Of a stretch of DNA of 64,000 nt, positions 24,105-32,800 are shown piece after piece; position 1 is the first letter of the stretch, and each line of letters starts with the position of its first letter. The notes beneath the pieces were generated by a model. That model saw only the letters and a program-made list of their open reading frames with translations, made no database searches and was not told where the DNA came from. The stretch is from Micromonospora pisi (GTDB taxonomy: Bacteria; Actinomycetota; Actinomycetes; Mycobacteriales; Micromonosporaceae), in the NCBI RefSeq assembly GCF_003633685.1, contig NZ_RBKT01000001.1:5828001-5892000 (forward strand). The letters are read 5' to 3'. The position numbers and the translations under genes were made by a program.

Positions 24105-24908
24105 GTGCAAAGATCACCAATGCTCGAGCACTTTGGCGAAGAGTTGCGCATGGCCCGTGCCGCTGCCGAAATGTCGCAACAGGATCTCGCCGAGTCGATC
24201 AACTATTCGACCGCACTCGTCGGCAAGATCGAGAATGGCGACCGCCGTCCGAGCGGCGACTTCGCCCGCCGCTGCGACAACGTCTTCGGCACGGGCGGCC
24301 TCTTCGAACGCATCCAGCGCCTGATCAGCCGGGACACGATGGTCGCCTGGTTCCGCGAGTTCGCTGCTATCGAAGCGGAGGCCGCCGCCCTGCGCTGGTT
24401 CGAGCCGCTCTACGTGCCCGGCCTGCTCCAGACCGAGGCGTACATGCGTGCCGTGCTCGCCTCCTCGGGCCTGATCCCAGAGGAGGAGATCGCGCAGCAG
24501 GTCTTTGCACGCCTGGAGCGGCAGGAGATCCTGACCCGGGAGAAGCCACCCGTGCTCACCGTCGTCATCGACGAGTTCGTGTTGCGCCGGATGGTCGGCG
24601 GACCCACCGTGATGCGCGAGCAACTGCAACACCTGGCGAAGATCGGGGCGTCCCTTCCCCGGGTCCGAATCCATGTCGTCCCGACGTCCGTCGGTGCGTA
24701 CGCTGGCCTGGATGGCCCCTTCGTGATTGTCACCCCGCCGGTCGGAGAGGATGTCGTCTATGCGGAGTGCCAACTTCCTGGACAGACCTCCGACCGCGCC
24801 GAGGATGTGAAGCACGCTGTGCAGGTGTGGGAGTCCATCCGGGGCGAGGCCCTGCCCCATCAGCAGTCCGTTGAGTTGATATCGGAAGTGGCGGAGACAT
24901 GGACCTGA
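24105..24908 (+). CDS. XRE-family regulator with DUF5753 (WhiJ/Scr1-like)
   Basis: 267 residues: N-terminal helix-turn-helix (GEELRMARAAAEMSQQDLAESINYSTALVGKIENGDRRPSGDFARRCD) and a C-terminal DUF5753 sensor-like domain beginning WFREFAAIEAEAAALRWFEPLYVPGLLQTEAYMRAV. It includes VIDEFVLRRMVGGPTVMREQLQHL and VRIHVVPTSVGAYAGLDGPFVI. Such regulators pair with adjacent DUF397 proteins and affect development or secondary metabolism in Streptomyces. GTG 24105 is preferred because GGAGG (24094-24098) abuts the ATG at 24099 too closely; ATG 24120 is also possible. It overlaps the DUF397 gene by 10 bp. Confidence 0.9.
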   Translation: MQRSPMLEHFGEELRMARAAAEMSQQDLAESINYSTALVGKIENGDRRPSGDFARRCDNVFGTGGLFERIQRLISRDTMVAWFREFAAIEAEAAALRWFEPLYVPGLLQTEAYMRAVLASSGLIPEEEIAQQVFARLERQEILTREKPPVLTVVIDEFVLRRMVGGPTVMREQLQHLAKIGASLPRVRIHVVPTSVGAYAGLDGPFVIVTPPVGEDVVYAECQLPGQTSDRAEDVKHAVQVWESIRGEALPHQQSVELISEVAETWT

Positions 24909-25093
24909 CCGGCGCCGAGTGGCGGAAGAGCAGCCGTAGCAACAGCCAGGGTGGAGCGTGCGTCGAGGTGGCGGGCAACCTGCCGGGGCGGGTGTTCGTG
25001 CGGGACACGAAGGATCGTGACGGTGGCACCCTGGCCTTCGGCCCGGACGCCTGGCAGGCGTTCGTGACCGACGTGGCCGCCCGCCGCCCCTAG
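24899..25093 (+). CDS. DUF397 small protein
   Basis: 64 residues with the family pattern: W-R-K-S-S-R-S near the start, GACVEVAGNL, VFVRDTKDRDGGTLAF, and W-x-x-F near the end. DUF397 proteins are found next to XRE-DUF5753 regulators in actinobacteria, where the pair behaves like a regulator and its small modulator (WhiJ/BldB-type systems). The start lies inside the 3' end of the regulator gene, so the two are co-translated. A second, independent pair lies at 52464-53535 with the same regulator-then-DUF397 order. Confidence 0.9.
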   Translation: MDLTGAEWRKSSRSNSQGGACVEVAGNLPGRVFVRDTKDRDGGTLAFGPDAWQAFVTDVAARRP

Positions 25094-25098
25094 CTCTC

Positions 25099-25152
25099 GT
25101 AAGGAAGGGCCCCTTGTTATCGCATTCGGTAGAGGAAGGGGCCCTTCCTAAC
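25099..25152. repeat. GGAAGGGCCCCTT palindrome, copy 4 (degenerate centre)
   Basis: Arms GTAAGGAAGGGCCCC and GGGGCCCTTCCTAAC with an asymmetrical centre (TTATCGCATTCGGTAGA) lie 5 bp after the DUF397 stop and 20 bp before the stop of the convergent SDR gene. Probable bidirectional terminator. Confidence 0.85.
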
Positions 25153-25172
25153 CTGGGTCGGGCGGGGACGGG

Positions 25173-26135
25173 TCAGCGGGACGCCAGCGCCTGCTCGGCG
25201 TACGTCCAGAGCCGGTCGGCGGTGGCCGGGTCCAGGGCGTGCGCGGCCACCCCACCGGGGGCCTCCTTGTCGGTGACCACCTCCGCCTCCTGGTTGTCGT
25301 CGAAGTAGCGGCCGGTGACGGTCTCCACCAGCGGCGACGCGGCCAGCAGGACCGTGGTCGCCGCACCCTGGGCGGGCGTCTTGTAGTACGGCAGGTCGAT
25401 CCGTTTCCCCGCCTCGTCCAACACCCCGAACCCGCGCAGCGCCTCGTCGTCCATGTGACGTTGCAGCTCGGTGTTGATGTACCCGGGGTTGAGCGCGTTG
25501 GCGGTGACCCCGTCCGCCGCCCAACGCTGGGCGATGCCGACCGCGAGCAGGACCTCGGCGGTCTTCGACTGGCCGTACGCGACCCAGCGGTCGTACGGCC
25601 GCCGTTCGAACTGCGGGTCGTCGAAGTCGACCTCCTCGCGCAGGTGCGCTCCGGAGCTGACCAGCACCACCCGGGACGATCCGGCGGCGCGGAGGTTGTC
25701 GTGCAGGCCACGGGCGAGCGCGAAGTGGCCGAGGTAGTTGGTGGCGAGTTGTAGTTCCCAACCCACCGAGGTGAGCTGCCGGGTGGGGATCGCCATGATC
25801 CCGGCGTTGCCGACGAGCGCGTGCAGCGGACCGTCCCAGGTCGCGACGAAGGAGTCGACCGATGCCAGGTCGGCCAGGTCGAGCGCTGCCGCGCGTACGC
25901 TGCCCGGACCGGGACCGGCGAACTCCTCGACCAGGGCGGCGGCCCGGCCCGGGGCGCGGGTGGCGACGGTGACCTCCGCGCCGGCACCGGCCAGGGCCCG
26001 GGTGGTTTCGGTGCCGATGCCGGAGGCGCCCCCGGTGACGATCATGCGACGCCCGACGAGGTCGACGCCGTCGAGGATCTCGGTGGCGGTGGTGCGGGCG
26101 GTGAACGGGGTCGTCAAACGCGAGGTGGTTGCCAT
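25173..26135 (-). CDS. Short-chain dehydrogenase/reductase, 320 aa
   Basis: Classical Rossmann SDR related to WW-domain oxidoreductase/retinol dehydrogenase-like proteins. The cofactor motif is TGGASGIG near residue 35, followed by NAG (VGNAGIMAIP), the catalytic Ser in VLVSSGAH, YGQSK with catalytic Tyr/Lys, and NPGYINTEL after it. The substrate is unknown; likely a carbonyl or alcohol of a small molecule. It is divergent from an AraC-family regulator with a shared 60-85 bp intergenic region containing an inverted repeat, so the regulator probably controls it. ATG 26135 has a GAGGT site. Confidence 0.9.
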   Translation of the reverse strand: MATTSRLTTPFTARTTATEILDGVDLVGRRMIVTGGASGIGTETTRALAGAGAEVTVATRAPGRAAALVEEFAGPGPGSVRAAALDLADLASVDSFVATWDGPLHALVGNAGIMAIPTRQLTSVGWELQLATNYLGHFALARGLHDNLRAAGSSRVVLVSSGAHLREEVDFDDPQFERRPYDRWVAYGQSKTAEVLLAVGIAQRWAADGVTANALNPGYINTELQRHMDDEALRGFGVLDEAGKRIDLPYYKTPAQGAATTVLLAASPLVETVTGRYFDDNQEAEVVTDKEAPGGVAAHALDPATADRLWTYAEQALASR

Positions 26136-26162
26136 GACCTCGACGGTATGAGCGCAAACCTC

Positions 26163-26185
26163 GGACTGCCTATAGTCTAGGGTCC
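26163..26185. promoter_or_regulatory. Candidate operator in the SDR/AraC divergent promoter region
   Basis: The inverted repeat CCTA-TAGTC-TAGG is nested within GGAC...GTCC, giving a 23-bp imperfect palindrome in an otherwise AT-enriched gap between the divergent genes. Position and symmetry suggest a regulator binding site. Binding is not shown by the sequence alone. Confidence 0.4.
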
Positions 26186-26220
26186 GTCACTCTTTAGTGA
26201 ACGTCCAGATCGAGGTGCTC

Positions 26221-27132
26221 GTGGATCCGTTGGAGGATGTGCTGGCGCTGCTCGGCGCCACCAGCCAGATCTCCGCCTCCATGACCGCCGGTGGGCGCTG
26301 GGCGGTCCGGTTCGATCCGCCGACCGGCGTCAAGTTCAACGCCGTACGGCGTGGTCGCTGCCTGCTCTGGGTCGACGGCGTGGCCGACCCGATCAGCCTG
26401 GAGCAGGGAGACTGCTTCCTGCTCACCCTTCCGCGCGCGTTCACCCTGGCCAGTGACCCCGAGACCCGGCCGGAGCCGGCGCCGCCGCTCTTTGTCGCAG
26501 CAGTCGACGGCGTGGCCCGGGTCGGCGACGGCGACGACGTGTTCCTCATCGGCGGCGCGTTCACCTTCGGCGATCGGGCCAGCACCCTGCTGCTGGCCAG
26601 CCTGCCGCCGGTCATCCACGTCCCCGCCGCGTCGCCCGAGGCCGCGACCGTGCACTGGGCCGTCGGCGAGATCGACGCCGAACTGCGGCAGGCGCCCATG
26701 GGCGGCACCTTGGCCGCGGAGCACCTTGCCCTCGTCATGCTGATCCGGGTCCTGCGCCTGCACCTCGCCCGGGGTGCCACCTCGGGCTGGCTGGCCGGCC
26801 TGGCGGACCCGGTCGTCGCCCCGGCGCTGCGGGCGATGCACGACCGCCCGGCCCACCCGTGGACCGTGGCGGAACTGGCCCGGGTCGCCACGGTCTCCCG
26901 GTCCACCCTCGCGGCGCGCTTCAAGGGGATCGTCGGCCAAGGCCCGCTGGAATATCTCACCGCATGGCGGATCGAACTCGCCGCCGAAGGCATCCGGCGG
27001 GGCGGGGAGACCGTGGCGGTGATCGCCCGCAGCGTGGGATACGGGTCGGAGAGCGCCTTCAGCGTGGCGTTCAAGCGCACCACCGGCCTCTCGCCACGGG
27101 CCTACCGCAGGCAGACAGCCGGGGTCGGCTGA
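26221..27132 (+). CDS. AraC-family transcriptional regulator (cupin_6 + HTH_18)
   Basis: 303 residues: an N-terminal cupin-like ligand-binding domain (VDPLEDVLALLGATSQISASM... GGRWAVRFDPP... QGDCFLLTLPRAFTL) and a C-terminal double helix-turn-helix. The latter is visible in HPWTVAELARVATVSRSTLAARFKGIVG and GGETVAVIARSVGYGSESAFSVAFKRTTGLSPRAYRR. This type often activates a divergently transcribed oxidoreductase in response to small molecules. GTG 26221 has GAGGT 5 nt upstream; the frame also has a GTG at 26197 without a ribosome site. Confidence 0.88.
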   Translation: MDPLEDVLALLGATSQISASMTAGGRWAVRFDPPTGVKFNAVRRGRCLLWVDGVADPISLEQGDCFLLTLPRAFTLASDPETRPEPAPPLFVAAVDGVARVGDGDDVFLIGGAFTFGDRASTLLLASLPPVIHVPAASPEAATVHWAVGEIDAELRQAPMGGTLAAEHLALVMLIRVLRLHLARGATSGWLAGLADPVVAPALRAMHDRPAHPWTVAELARVATVSRSTLAARFKGIVGQGPLEYLTAWRIELAAEGIRRGGETVAVIARSVGYGSESAFSVAFKRTTGLSPRAYRRQTAGVG

Positions 27133-27183
27133 GCCGACGGAGCGGGCACGCACACACCCGTGGTGGGCACTAGGCTCGCCGGG

Positions 27184-28254
27184 ATGTTTGGTAGAGATCT
27201 TGGCGACCATGTCGATGCCCTCGTCGCTGCCGTGGAAACCCGCGACGACCAGCGGTTCTTCGAGGCGCTGCAAGGAATCACCCGCACCACACCCCAGACC
27301 CGCCCCGACAAGGTGCAGGCGGCTCTGGGCAAGCTGGTGCCGGTCCTCGCGCAGATTCCGTACGGAATGGGCGCCGACCTCGCCCAGGTCGCCGGCAGCA
27401 TGGCGGAGTACGGCACCGACCCGACGATCGTGCTGCCCACCCTCGTCAACCGGGCGGCCGAGGCGATGGAGCAGGCGGAGCGCTTCGAAGAGCTGTACCG
27501 GACGGCGTTCGGAGACGTGCCGGATGCCGAGGACGCGGAGCAGATCCAACCGACGCTCGAACGGTTCGTCGGCGGTGCCGCCGACCTCGGCCTGACCGAG
27601 TGGGACGCTTCGATGCTGGCGCAGGCGTGGTTCTGCGGCGGTCAGTGGGTGCAGCCCGTGCTGTACCTGTCGCAGCGCAAGGACGTACGCGCCATCCTGC
27701 CCGAGCGGGCCCGGCTCACCGCCGCCATCGACACGATGCGCGAGAGCATCGGTACGGCGCACTGGCTGCACGGATTGCTGCTGGTCCTGGACGACGAACC
27801 GCTGATCGTGCTGGACCGGGCGACCGGGCGTGGCTTCCGGGTGGAGATCAGCGGCATCGGTGACAACTTCCAACTCCACACCCTGCTCGCCGCCGCGCTG
27901 ATCGGCGACGAGTCACAGGGCATGCTGCCGGGGCGGCGACCGAGCGCCGAGGAGATCGCCGCCGCCTCGGACGGCGAGGAACTGGCCCCCTCGGGCGGCA
28001 TCCGGGGCAACTTCAACCTCGTCAGCGCCGGTGGCGAGTGGATCTGGAACGAGGGCAGGCCCGCCGACATCCCGAAGCTGGACGGGGTACGGGTGGTCGT
28101 CCTCGACCCGTCGCCCTACGAACGGACCTGGAACGCCGGTCGGGCGTACCCGCTGATGCGCCCGACCCTGACCGTGCAGGGCCCGCTCCCGGCCGACCAG
28201 GCCGCGCACTGGCTCGCCCTGGTCAAACCCGCCGCCACCACCCACCACCCCTAG
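27184..28254 (+). CDS. Conserved hypothetical protein, 356 aa
   Basis: A soluble protein I cannot assign to a family. The N-terminal half is helical and acidic (MFGRDLGDHVDALVAAVETRDDQRFFEALQ... LVNRAAEAMEQAERFEELYRTAFGD...). The middle (GGQWVQPVLYLSQRKDVRAILPERARL, LHGLLLVLDDEPLIVLDRATGRGFRVEISGIGDNFQLHTLLAAAL) looks like a mixed alpha/beta domain. The C-terminal part is GGIRGNFNLVSAGGEWIWNEG and a beta-rich end. No membrane or signal sequences. The start is the internal Met at 27184; a start at 27160 adds eight residues. It stands alone between the AraC gene and the convergent propeller cluster. Confidence 0.7.
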   Translation: MFGRDLGDHVDALVAAVETRDDQRFFEALQGITRTTPQTRPDKVQAALGKLVPVLAQIPYGMGADLAQVAGSMAEYGTDPTIVLPTLVNRAAEAMEQAERFEELYRTAFGDVPDAEDAEQIQPTLERFVGGAADLGLTEWDASMLAQAWFCGGQWVQPVLYLSQRKDVRAILPERARLTAAIDTMRESIGTAHWLHGLLLVLDDEPLIVLDRATGRGFRVEISGIGDNFQLHTLLAAALIGDESQGMLPGRRPSAEEIAAASDGEELAPSGGIRGNFNLVSAGGEWIWNEGRPADIPKLDGVRVVVLDPSPYERTWNAGRAYPLMRPTLTVQGPLPADQAAHWLALVKPAATTHHP

Positions 28255-28272
28255 CCCTCCTGAGCTGTCGAA

Positions 28273-28313
28273 GGCGTACGGCGTCTGACCACTCCGGGCA
28301 GGCGCCGTACGCC
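28273..28313. terminator. Bidirectional hairpin
   Basis: An 11-bp perfect stem (GGCGTACGGCG/CGCCGTACGCC) with a 19-nt loop lies between the convergent gene ending at 28254 and the propeller gene ending at 28327. Confidence 0.6.
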
Positions 28314-28326
28314 CCGAACGACCCGA

Positions 28327-29727
28327 TCAGGGCTGGTAGCGCCAGAGGCGGACGATGCTGGGGCTGACGTGGCAGGCGATGACGTTCCCCGCGAGCTGGC
28401 ATTCGCGGGCCTGGGCCGGCACCCGGCCGAGCAGTCGCACCTCGGTCGCGCCCGGTTCGATCAGCCCGAACCAGGTCGGCCCCTTCGCGTCGGTCCAGCG
28501 CATCAGCAGCACCGGCCCGGTCGACGCCGCGTACGTCAGCGACTCCCAGCCCGAAAGGTCGGCCAACGTCCGACCGGTCGCCGGATCGACGGTACGAAGC
28601 AGCTTCGCGCGTAACATGTCCATCTCGAACCACTGGCCACCGCTGCGCAGAGTGGTCGTCATGGAGGTGGGCCATGGACCGGTCTCCGTGGAGGTCTCCG
28701 CGCCGGTGGCCGGATCCAGTTGCCACGAACCGGAATCGTTGCCCACACAGGGACGCTCACCACAGACGTCGATCACCACATTTTGACGGTCGAGCTTCCG
28801 GGCCCACCGTTGCCTGAGGGTGTCGAGGGCGTACCCGGTCACGTCGGTCGCACCCCGCTGCACCAACAGCAGATCTCCGACAACCCGGACCGTCGGCAAC
28901 CACGGCCCGGCCGCCGGCAGGCTCCGCCGGACCACGCCGGTCCTGGCCTCCCGCAGTTCGATCCGACCCTCGGGTGTCGTGACCAGCAGCATCGACTCGG
29001 CGTCCGGTCCGGCGCCGGACGGCAGCGGGGTCGAGACGACCGTGCCCAGTGGCGCCGAACTCCACAGCGGCGCCCCGGACCCCAGATCGACCAGCCGGAT
29101 CACCTGCCCCACCGGCGGATCAACGTAGGTCCTTCCGCTGGCGGCGTGGTAGTAGACGTTCGATGCCGGGCGGGACGGGTCCACCAGCCGGGCGTCGGGG
29201 GCGAAGACATCCTCCGCCGTCATGCCCGTTCGGCCGTCGGACAGCACCTCCACCTGACCCGGGAGCGTCCAGCGGATCGCGCCGGTGGCGGCGTCGATCG
29301 CGGTCGTGTTCGGCACGTTGTCCCGGAAGACCCGGATCAGCAGCAGGTCGCCGACCCGTTCGAGCAGCCCACCGGCGTTGGCGCCCTGGTCGTACGGAAC
29401 CGTCCAGAGCAACCGCCCCCGGCCCGGCTCGTACGCGGAGACGTACTGTCCGATCCCGTGCGCGCCGGTGAGTCCGACGAACAACCGCTCCGGGGTGAGG
29501 ACAAAACTGCGGTCGGGCGCCACGGTCAGGGTGGCGACCTCGACCAGCGGCGGCGGTACGGGTGCCGCCGAACCACCCGCTACGAGCAGCAGCGCCACCC
29601 CGGCCGCCAGCGCGGCCCCACGCAGGCGCCGTCGCGACCACGACCAGCCGGTGCCGGCATCGTCATCGGTGATCGACTCGCCCCGGTCCGACCCGAGGTC
29701 GATCAGCACCGCGTTTTCGGTTTCCAT
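28327..29727 (-). CDS. Membrane-anchored PQQ-like beta-propeller protein, paralogue 1
   Basis: 466 residues: a cytoplasmic tail with an acidic start (METENAVLIDLGSDRGE), an Arg-rich stop and one membrane helix (about 37-56, GAALAAGVALLLVAGGSAA). A large extracytoplasmic domain follows with repeated blade motifs (YEPGRGRLLWTVPY, IDAATGAIRWTLPGQ, VDLGSGAPLWSSAPL, REARTGVVRRSLP, LDTLRQRWARKL, DPATGAET). The R/x-LWT-type repeats resemble PQQ-like/BamB propellers, a fold used for protein-protein contacts or scaffolding. A conserved C-terminal Cys pair (ECQLAGNVIAC) is shared with the two upstream paralogues. ATG 29727 follows a GCGGAG site. Confidence 0.75.
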   Translation of the reverse strand: METENAVLIDLGSDRGESITDDDAGTGWSWSRRRLRGAALAAGVALLLVAGGSAAPVPPPLVEVATLTVAPDRSFVLTPERLFVGLTGAHGIGQYVSAYEPGRGRLLWTVPYDQGANAGGLLERVGDLLLIRVFRDNVPNTTAIDAATGAIRWTLPGQVEVLSDGRTGMTAEDVFAPDARLVDPSRPASNVYYHAASGRTYVDPPVGQVIRLVDLGSGAPLWSSAPLGTVVSTPLPSGAGPDAESMLLVTTPEGRIELREARTGVVRRSLPAAGPWLPTVRVVGDLLLVQRGATDVTGYALDTLRQRWARKLDRQNVVIDVCGERPCVGNDSGSWQLDPATGAETSTETGPWPTSMTTTLRSGGQWFEMDMLRAKLLRTVDPATGRTLADLSGWESLTYAASTGPVLLMRWTDAKGPTWFGLIEPGATEVRLLGRVPAQARECQLAGNVIACHVSPSIVRLWRYQP

Positions 29728-29756
29728 CCGCACTCCGCTGGCTCCGGGCATACGTC

Positions 29757-31196
29757 CTACCGCCGCAGCCCCGCGCGGTAACGCCAAACGTGCAGGCCGT
29801 CGCTGTAGGTGTTGCAGGCGATTACGGTTGTGGACAGTTCGCAGTCGGTGACGCCGACCGGAACCTGCCCAAGGGGGACCGGGGCCGCCGCGTCCGGGCC
29901 GAGCAGACCGAACCAGGTCGGCCCGGAAGAGACCTTCCCGGTGCTGAGCAGGAAAGCTCCGTTTCGACCCGACGAGACGGTCCGCCAGTCCGCCAGGTCG
30001 ATCCGGGACTCGCCGGTGAGCGGGTCCACCGTCCGCAGCGGGCGCCCATTGCCCCAGTCGTTCGGGACGGTCTCCAGTAGCTGCCCGGGAGCAGCGACGA
30101 GTCGATGCTGCCTGAGGATCTGCCACGTACGTGCACCGGTAGCCGGGTCGACGACCCACTGCTCGGTCGGGGGCGTGTCGCAGATCAGCCCGGTGGTGGT
30201 GCAGAACCCGAAGGAGCCGTTCTGCGACACTGGCGCCGCCCACAGCCGTCGATAGTCGACCGTGGAGTAGGCCGTCACCTCGTCCTCCGTGTGCTGGACC
30301 AGCAGCAGGTCCCGGTCCAGTTGGAGCCAGGTCTCGGGATGGGCGGCCGGAAAACGGTGCCGTACCGCACCCGTACGCGGGTCCCACAGTTCCACCGCGC
30401 CGGTGGTCACCACGGCCAACAGGTCCGCCCCCTGGTCGGCGCCGCCCGGCCCCCGGTCGCCGAAACGGCTACCGGCGTCGGTCTGGACGTTCGCGACCAG
30501 ACCCGACCGCCAGCGGACCATGCCGCTGCTCAGCGTGATGCTGGCAACGAGCATTCCCGACGGTGGCTGGCTGAACCGCTGCCCCCACGGCGCTACGTAG
30601 ATGTATTCCCCCTCGGGCACCGAGTCCTCGGTCATGGCGGCGTCGGCGGGATAGACCTCGTCGACGGCGAGCACGGTGTCGTCGTCGGTGACGGTGTAAA
30701 CCTGGTGTGGCAGGGACCAGCGTTCCGCGCCGGTGAGCGCGTCGATCGCGACCGTACGCATGCCGGCCGTCCCGTCGGGCCGGGGCCCGGTGAGCAGCAC
30801 CAGTCCGGCCTGGTGTCGCATCGACGGGATGTTTTCGAGGCCTCCCGGGATGCCGTACGTCCACACCGACCGTCCCCGCTCCAACTCGTATGCCTCGATC
30901 CGCCAGCTCGCGCTGGTCGAGTCGTAGGTGGCGGTGAGGAGCCGGTCTTCGGTGAGGAGCAGGCCCTGGTGGTTGAAGAGGGGGAACGGGCTGCTCGGCC
31001 GGTAGGGCAGGGCGGCGACCATCACCAGTGCCGGTGCGGGCGGCAGTCCGGAACCCCCGGTGCTGAGCAGAAGCACCGCCGCCAGCGCGAGCGCCACCGG
31101 GCGGAGTCGACGCCACGTCAACGTCGGGCGGGGTTCGACCTCGGGGACGTCTCGGGCCACCCCGAGATCGATCATCACTGGGCTGTCGGTCGTCAT
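29757..31196 (-). CDS. Membrane-anchored PQQ-like beta-propeller protein, paralogue 2
   Basis: 479 residues, same architecture as its neighbours: MIDLGVARDVPEVEPRP tail, helix after TWRRLRP (VALALAAVLLLSTGG, about 33-50), then a propeller-like domain with YELERGRSVWTYGIP, IDALTGAERWSLPHQ, WDPRTGAVRHRFPA, YRRLWAAPV, VDPATGARTWQ. It ends DCELSTTVIAC...HVWRYR. It is closer to paralogue 3 (shared RTVAIDALTGxERWSLPH and DEVYPADAAM) than to paralogue 1. The start is ATG 31196 with GGTGGA upstream, 20 bp after the previous stop; an alternative in-frame start at 31244 overlaps that gene. Confidence 0.75.
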   Translation of the reverse strand: MTTDSPVMIDLGVARDVPEVEPRPTLTWRRLRPVALALAAVLLLSTGGSGLPPAPALVMVAALPYRPSSPFPLFNHQGLLLTEDRLLTATYDSTSASWRIEAYELERGRSVWTYGIPGGLENIPSMRHQAGLVLLTGPRPDGTAGMRTVAIDALTGAERWSLPHQVYTVTDDDTVLAVDEVYPADAAMTEDSVPEGEYIYVAPWGQRFSQPPSGMLVASITLSSGMVRWRSGLVANVQTDAGSRFGDRGPGGADQGADLLAVVTTGAVELWDPRTGAVRHRFPAAHPETWLQLDRDLLLVQHTEDEVTAYSTVDYRRLWAAPVSQNGSFGFCTTTGLICDTPPTEQWVVDPATGARTWQILRQHRLVAAPGQLLETVPNDWGNGRPLRTVDPLTGESRIDLADWRTVSSGRNGAFLLSTGKVSSGPTWFGLLGPDAAAPVPLGQVPVGVTDCELSTTVIACNTYSDGLHVWRYRAGLRR

Positions 31197-31215
31197 CGCT
31201 GGTCCACCGGCCCGA

Positions 31216-32709
31216 TCATCTGTCGTCCGCAGGTGTGCCGCCACGGTAGCGCCAGATTCTTACCTCGTTGGGGGCGGTGACGCAGGCGATGACGGCGGCG
31301 TTCAGTTGGCAGTCGTCGATGCCGACCGGCACCAGTCCGAGCCGGACCGGGGCTGCCGCGCCGGGGCTGAGCAGGCCGAGCCAGGTCGGCCCGACAAAGA
31401 GGTCCGAGGTGGCGAGCAGCAGCGACGGGGCACCCCAGGTGGGCGAGACGGCGCGCCAGCGCAGGAGCGGGATCAGGGGCTCCCCGGTGCGCCGGTCGAT
31501 CGTCCGCAGCGGTCGGTAGGAGGCGCCGGCGCCCGGGGCGAGTTCGATCAGGTGCCCGCCGACCGCCGCCAGCCCGTGTCCCGACATGACCCGCCAGGTA
31601 CGTGAGCCGGTCGCCGCGTCGACGATCGCGGTACCGGTCGGGGCATCCGCGCAGATCAGTTCGGAGGGGCCGCAGAACCAGGGAAACCCCTGCTGTTCGT
31701 CCGTCGGGATGGTCCACCGGGGCTGGTAGTCCTCGGTGGAGTACGCGGTCATCTCCGCCACCTTGTGTTGGACCAGCAGCAGGCGACCGCCCAGTTGCAC
31801 GCCATAGTCGGAAGGAAAGGAAACAGCGGGGAAACGGTGCCGGACGGCCCCCGTCGTCTGGTCCCACAGCTCCACAGCGCCGTCGCCGGTCACCACGGCC
31901 AGGACGGGCTCCCGGGCGGCGCCCGGCGCCGAAGGTCCGCCGGGGAGGCTGTTCAGGTCGGGTCGGACGGCCCTGAGCAGTTCCGAGCGCCAGAGCACCT
32001 TCCCGGTGTCGAGCTCGACGCCGGTGGCCAGCTCGCCCAACGGTGGGCGGCTGAAGTTCTGCCCCCACGACGAGGTGTAGACCGACTCCGGGTTCTGTGG
32101 TTGCGCACTGAGCGCGGCGTCGGCGGGGAAGACCTCGTCGACGCCGAGCCCGTACCTGTCGCCGTGGAGCGCCAGCACCCGGTGCGGCAGCGACCAGCGT
32201 TCCCGTCCGGTGGTCGCGTCCAGCGCGACGGTACGCATTCCCGGCGTGCCGTCGGTCCGTGCCCCGGTGAGCAGGAGCAGACCGGCCCGATACTGCACGT
32301 CGGGCTGGGTTTCGCGGGTTATCGGGAACCGGTACGTCCAGTCCGGCCGCCCACCCTCCCATTCGTACGCGGAGAGCAGCCAGGTGGCGCCGTCAGCTTC
32401 GAGGGTGCTGGTGACCAGCCGATCGTCGGTGAGCTGGATCCGCTGGAACAGGTTGTAGCTCGTCGCGACGGTGACGGTTCGCTGCACGACCGCGATCTGC
32501 ACCAGGTCGGGGGCGGGCGGTGGACCGGATCCGCCGGCGGTGAGCAGCAGCGCCACCGCCAGCGTGAGCGCCACCGGGCGGAGCCGGCGCCAGGTCAACG
32601 GTTGGCTCGGCTCGTCATCGGGGGTGTCCCGGGCCACCCCGAGTTCGATCACCGTTCCAGCGCTGCCGCTGAATGCGGGCACGCCATCGGTCTGTCCAGT
32701 GCCGACCAT
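31216..32709 (-). CDS. Membrane-anchored PQQ-like beta-propeller protein, paralogue 3
   Basis: 497 residues. A tail with VIELGVARDTPDDEP, membrane helix after TWRRLRP (VALTLAVALLLTAGG, about 45-61), propeller-like repeats (YEWEGGRPDWTYRFP, LDATTGRERWSLPH, ELDTGKVLWRSEL, WDQTTGAVRHRFPA, DYQPRWTIP, VDAATGSRTWR) and the shared C-terminus DDCQLNAAVIAC...RIWRYRGG. It is the first gene of the three-gene head-to-tail array with gaps of 20 and about 30 bp, so probably one transcript. The ligand or partner is unknown; all three should display the propeller outside the membrane. Confidence 0.75.
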   Translation of the reverse strand: MVGTGQTDGVPAFSGSAGTVIELGVARDTPDDEPSQPLTWRRLRPVALTLAVALLLTAGGSGPPPAPDLVQIAVVQRTVTVATSYNLFQRIQLTDDRLVTSTLEADGATWLLSAYEWEGGRPDWTYRFPITRETQPDVQYRAGLLLLTGARTDGTPGMRTVALDATTGRERWSLPHRVLALHGDRYGLGVDEVFPADAALSAQPQNPESVYTSSWGQNFSRPPLGELATGVELDTGKVLWRSELLRAVRPDLNSLPGGPSAPGAAREPVLAVVTGDGAVELWDQTTGAVRHRFPAVSFPSDYGVQLGGRLLLVQHKVAEMTAYSTEDYQPRWTIPTDEQQGFPWFCGPSELICADAPTGTAIVDAATGSRTWRVMSGHGLAAVGGHLIELAPGAGASYRPLRTIDRRTGEPLIPLLRWRAVSPTWGAPSLLLATSDLFVGPTWLGLLSPGAAAPVRLGLVPVGIDDCQLNAAVIACVTAPNEVRIWRYRGGTPADDR

Positions 32710-32800
32710 CGCCCGTCCCCGTCCGTCGCAGTCACCGAATGGTAGATGCGCAGACCGGTCCGGCGGGTTCCCTGACCCGCGCGCGGATCGGATCAGGGAA

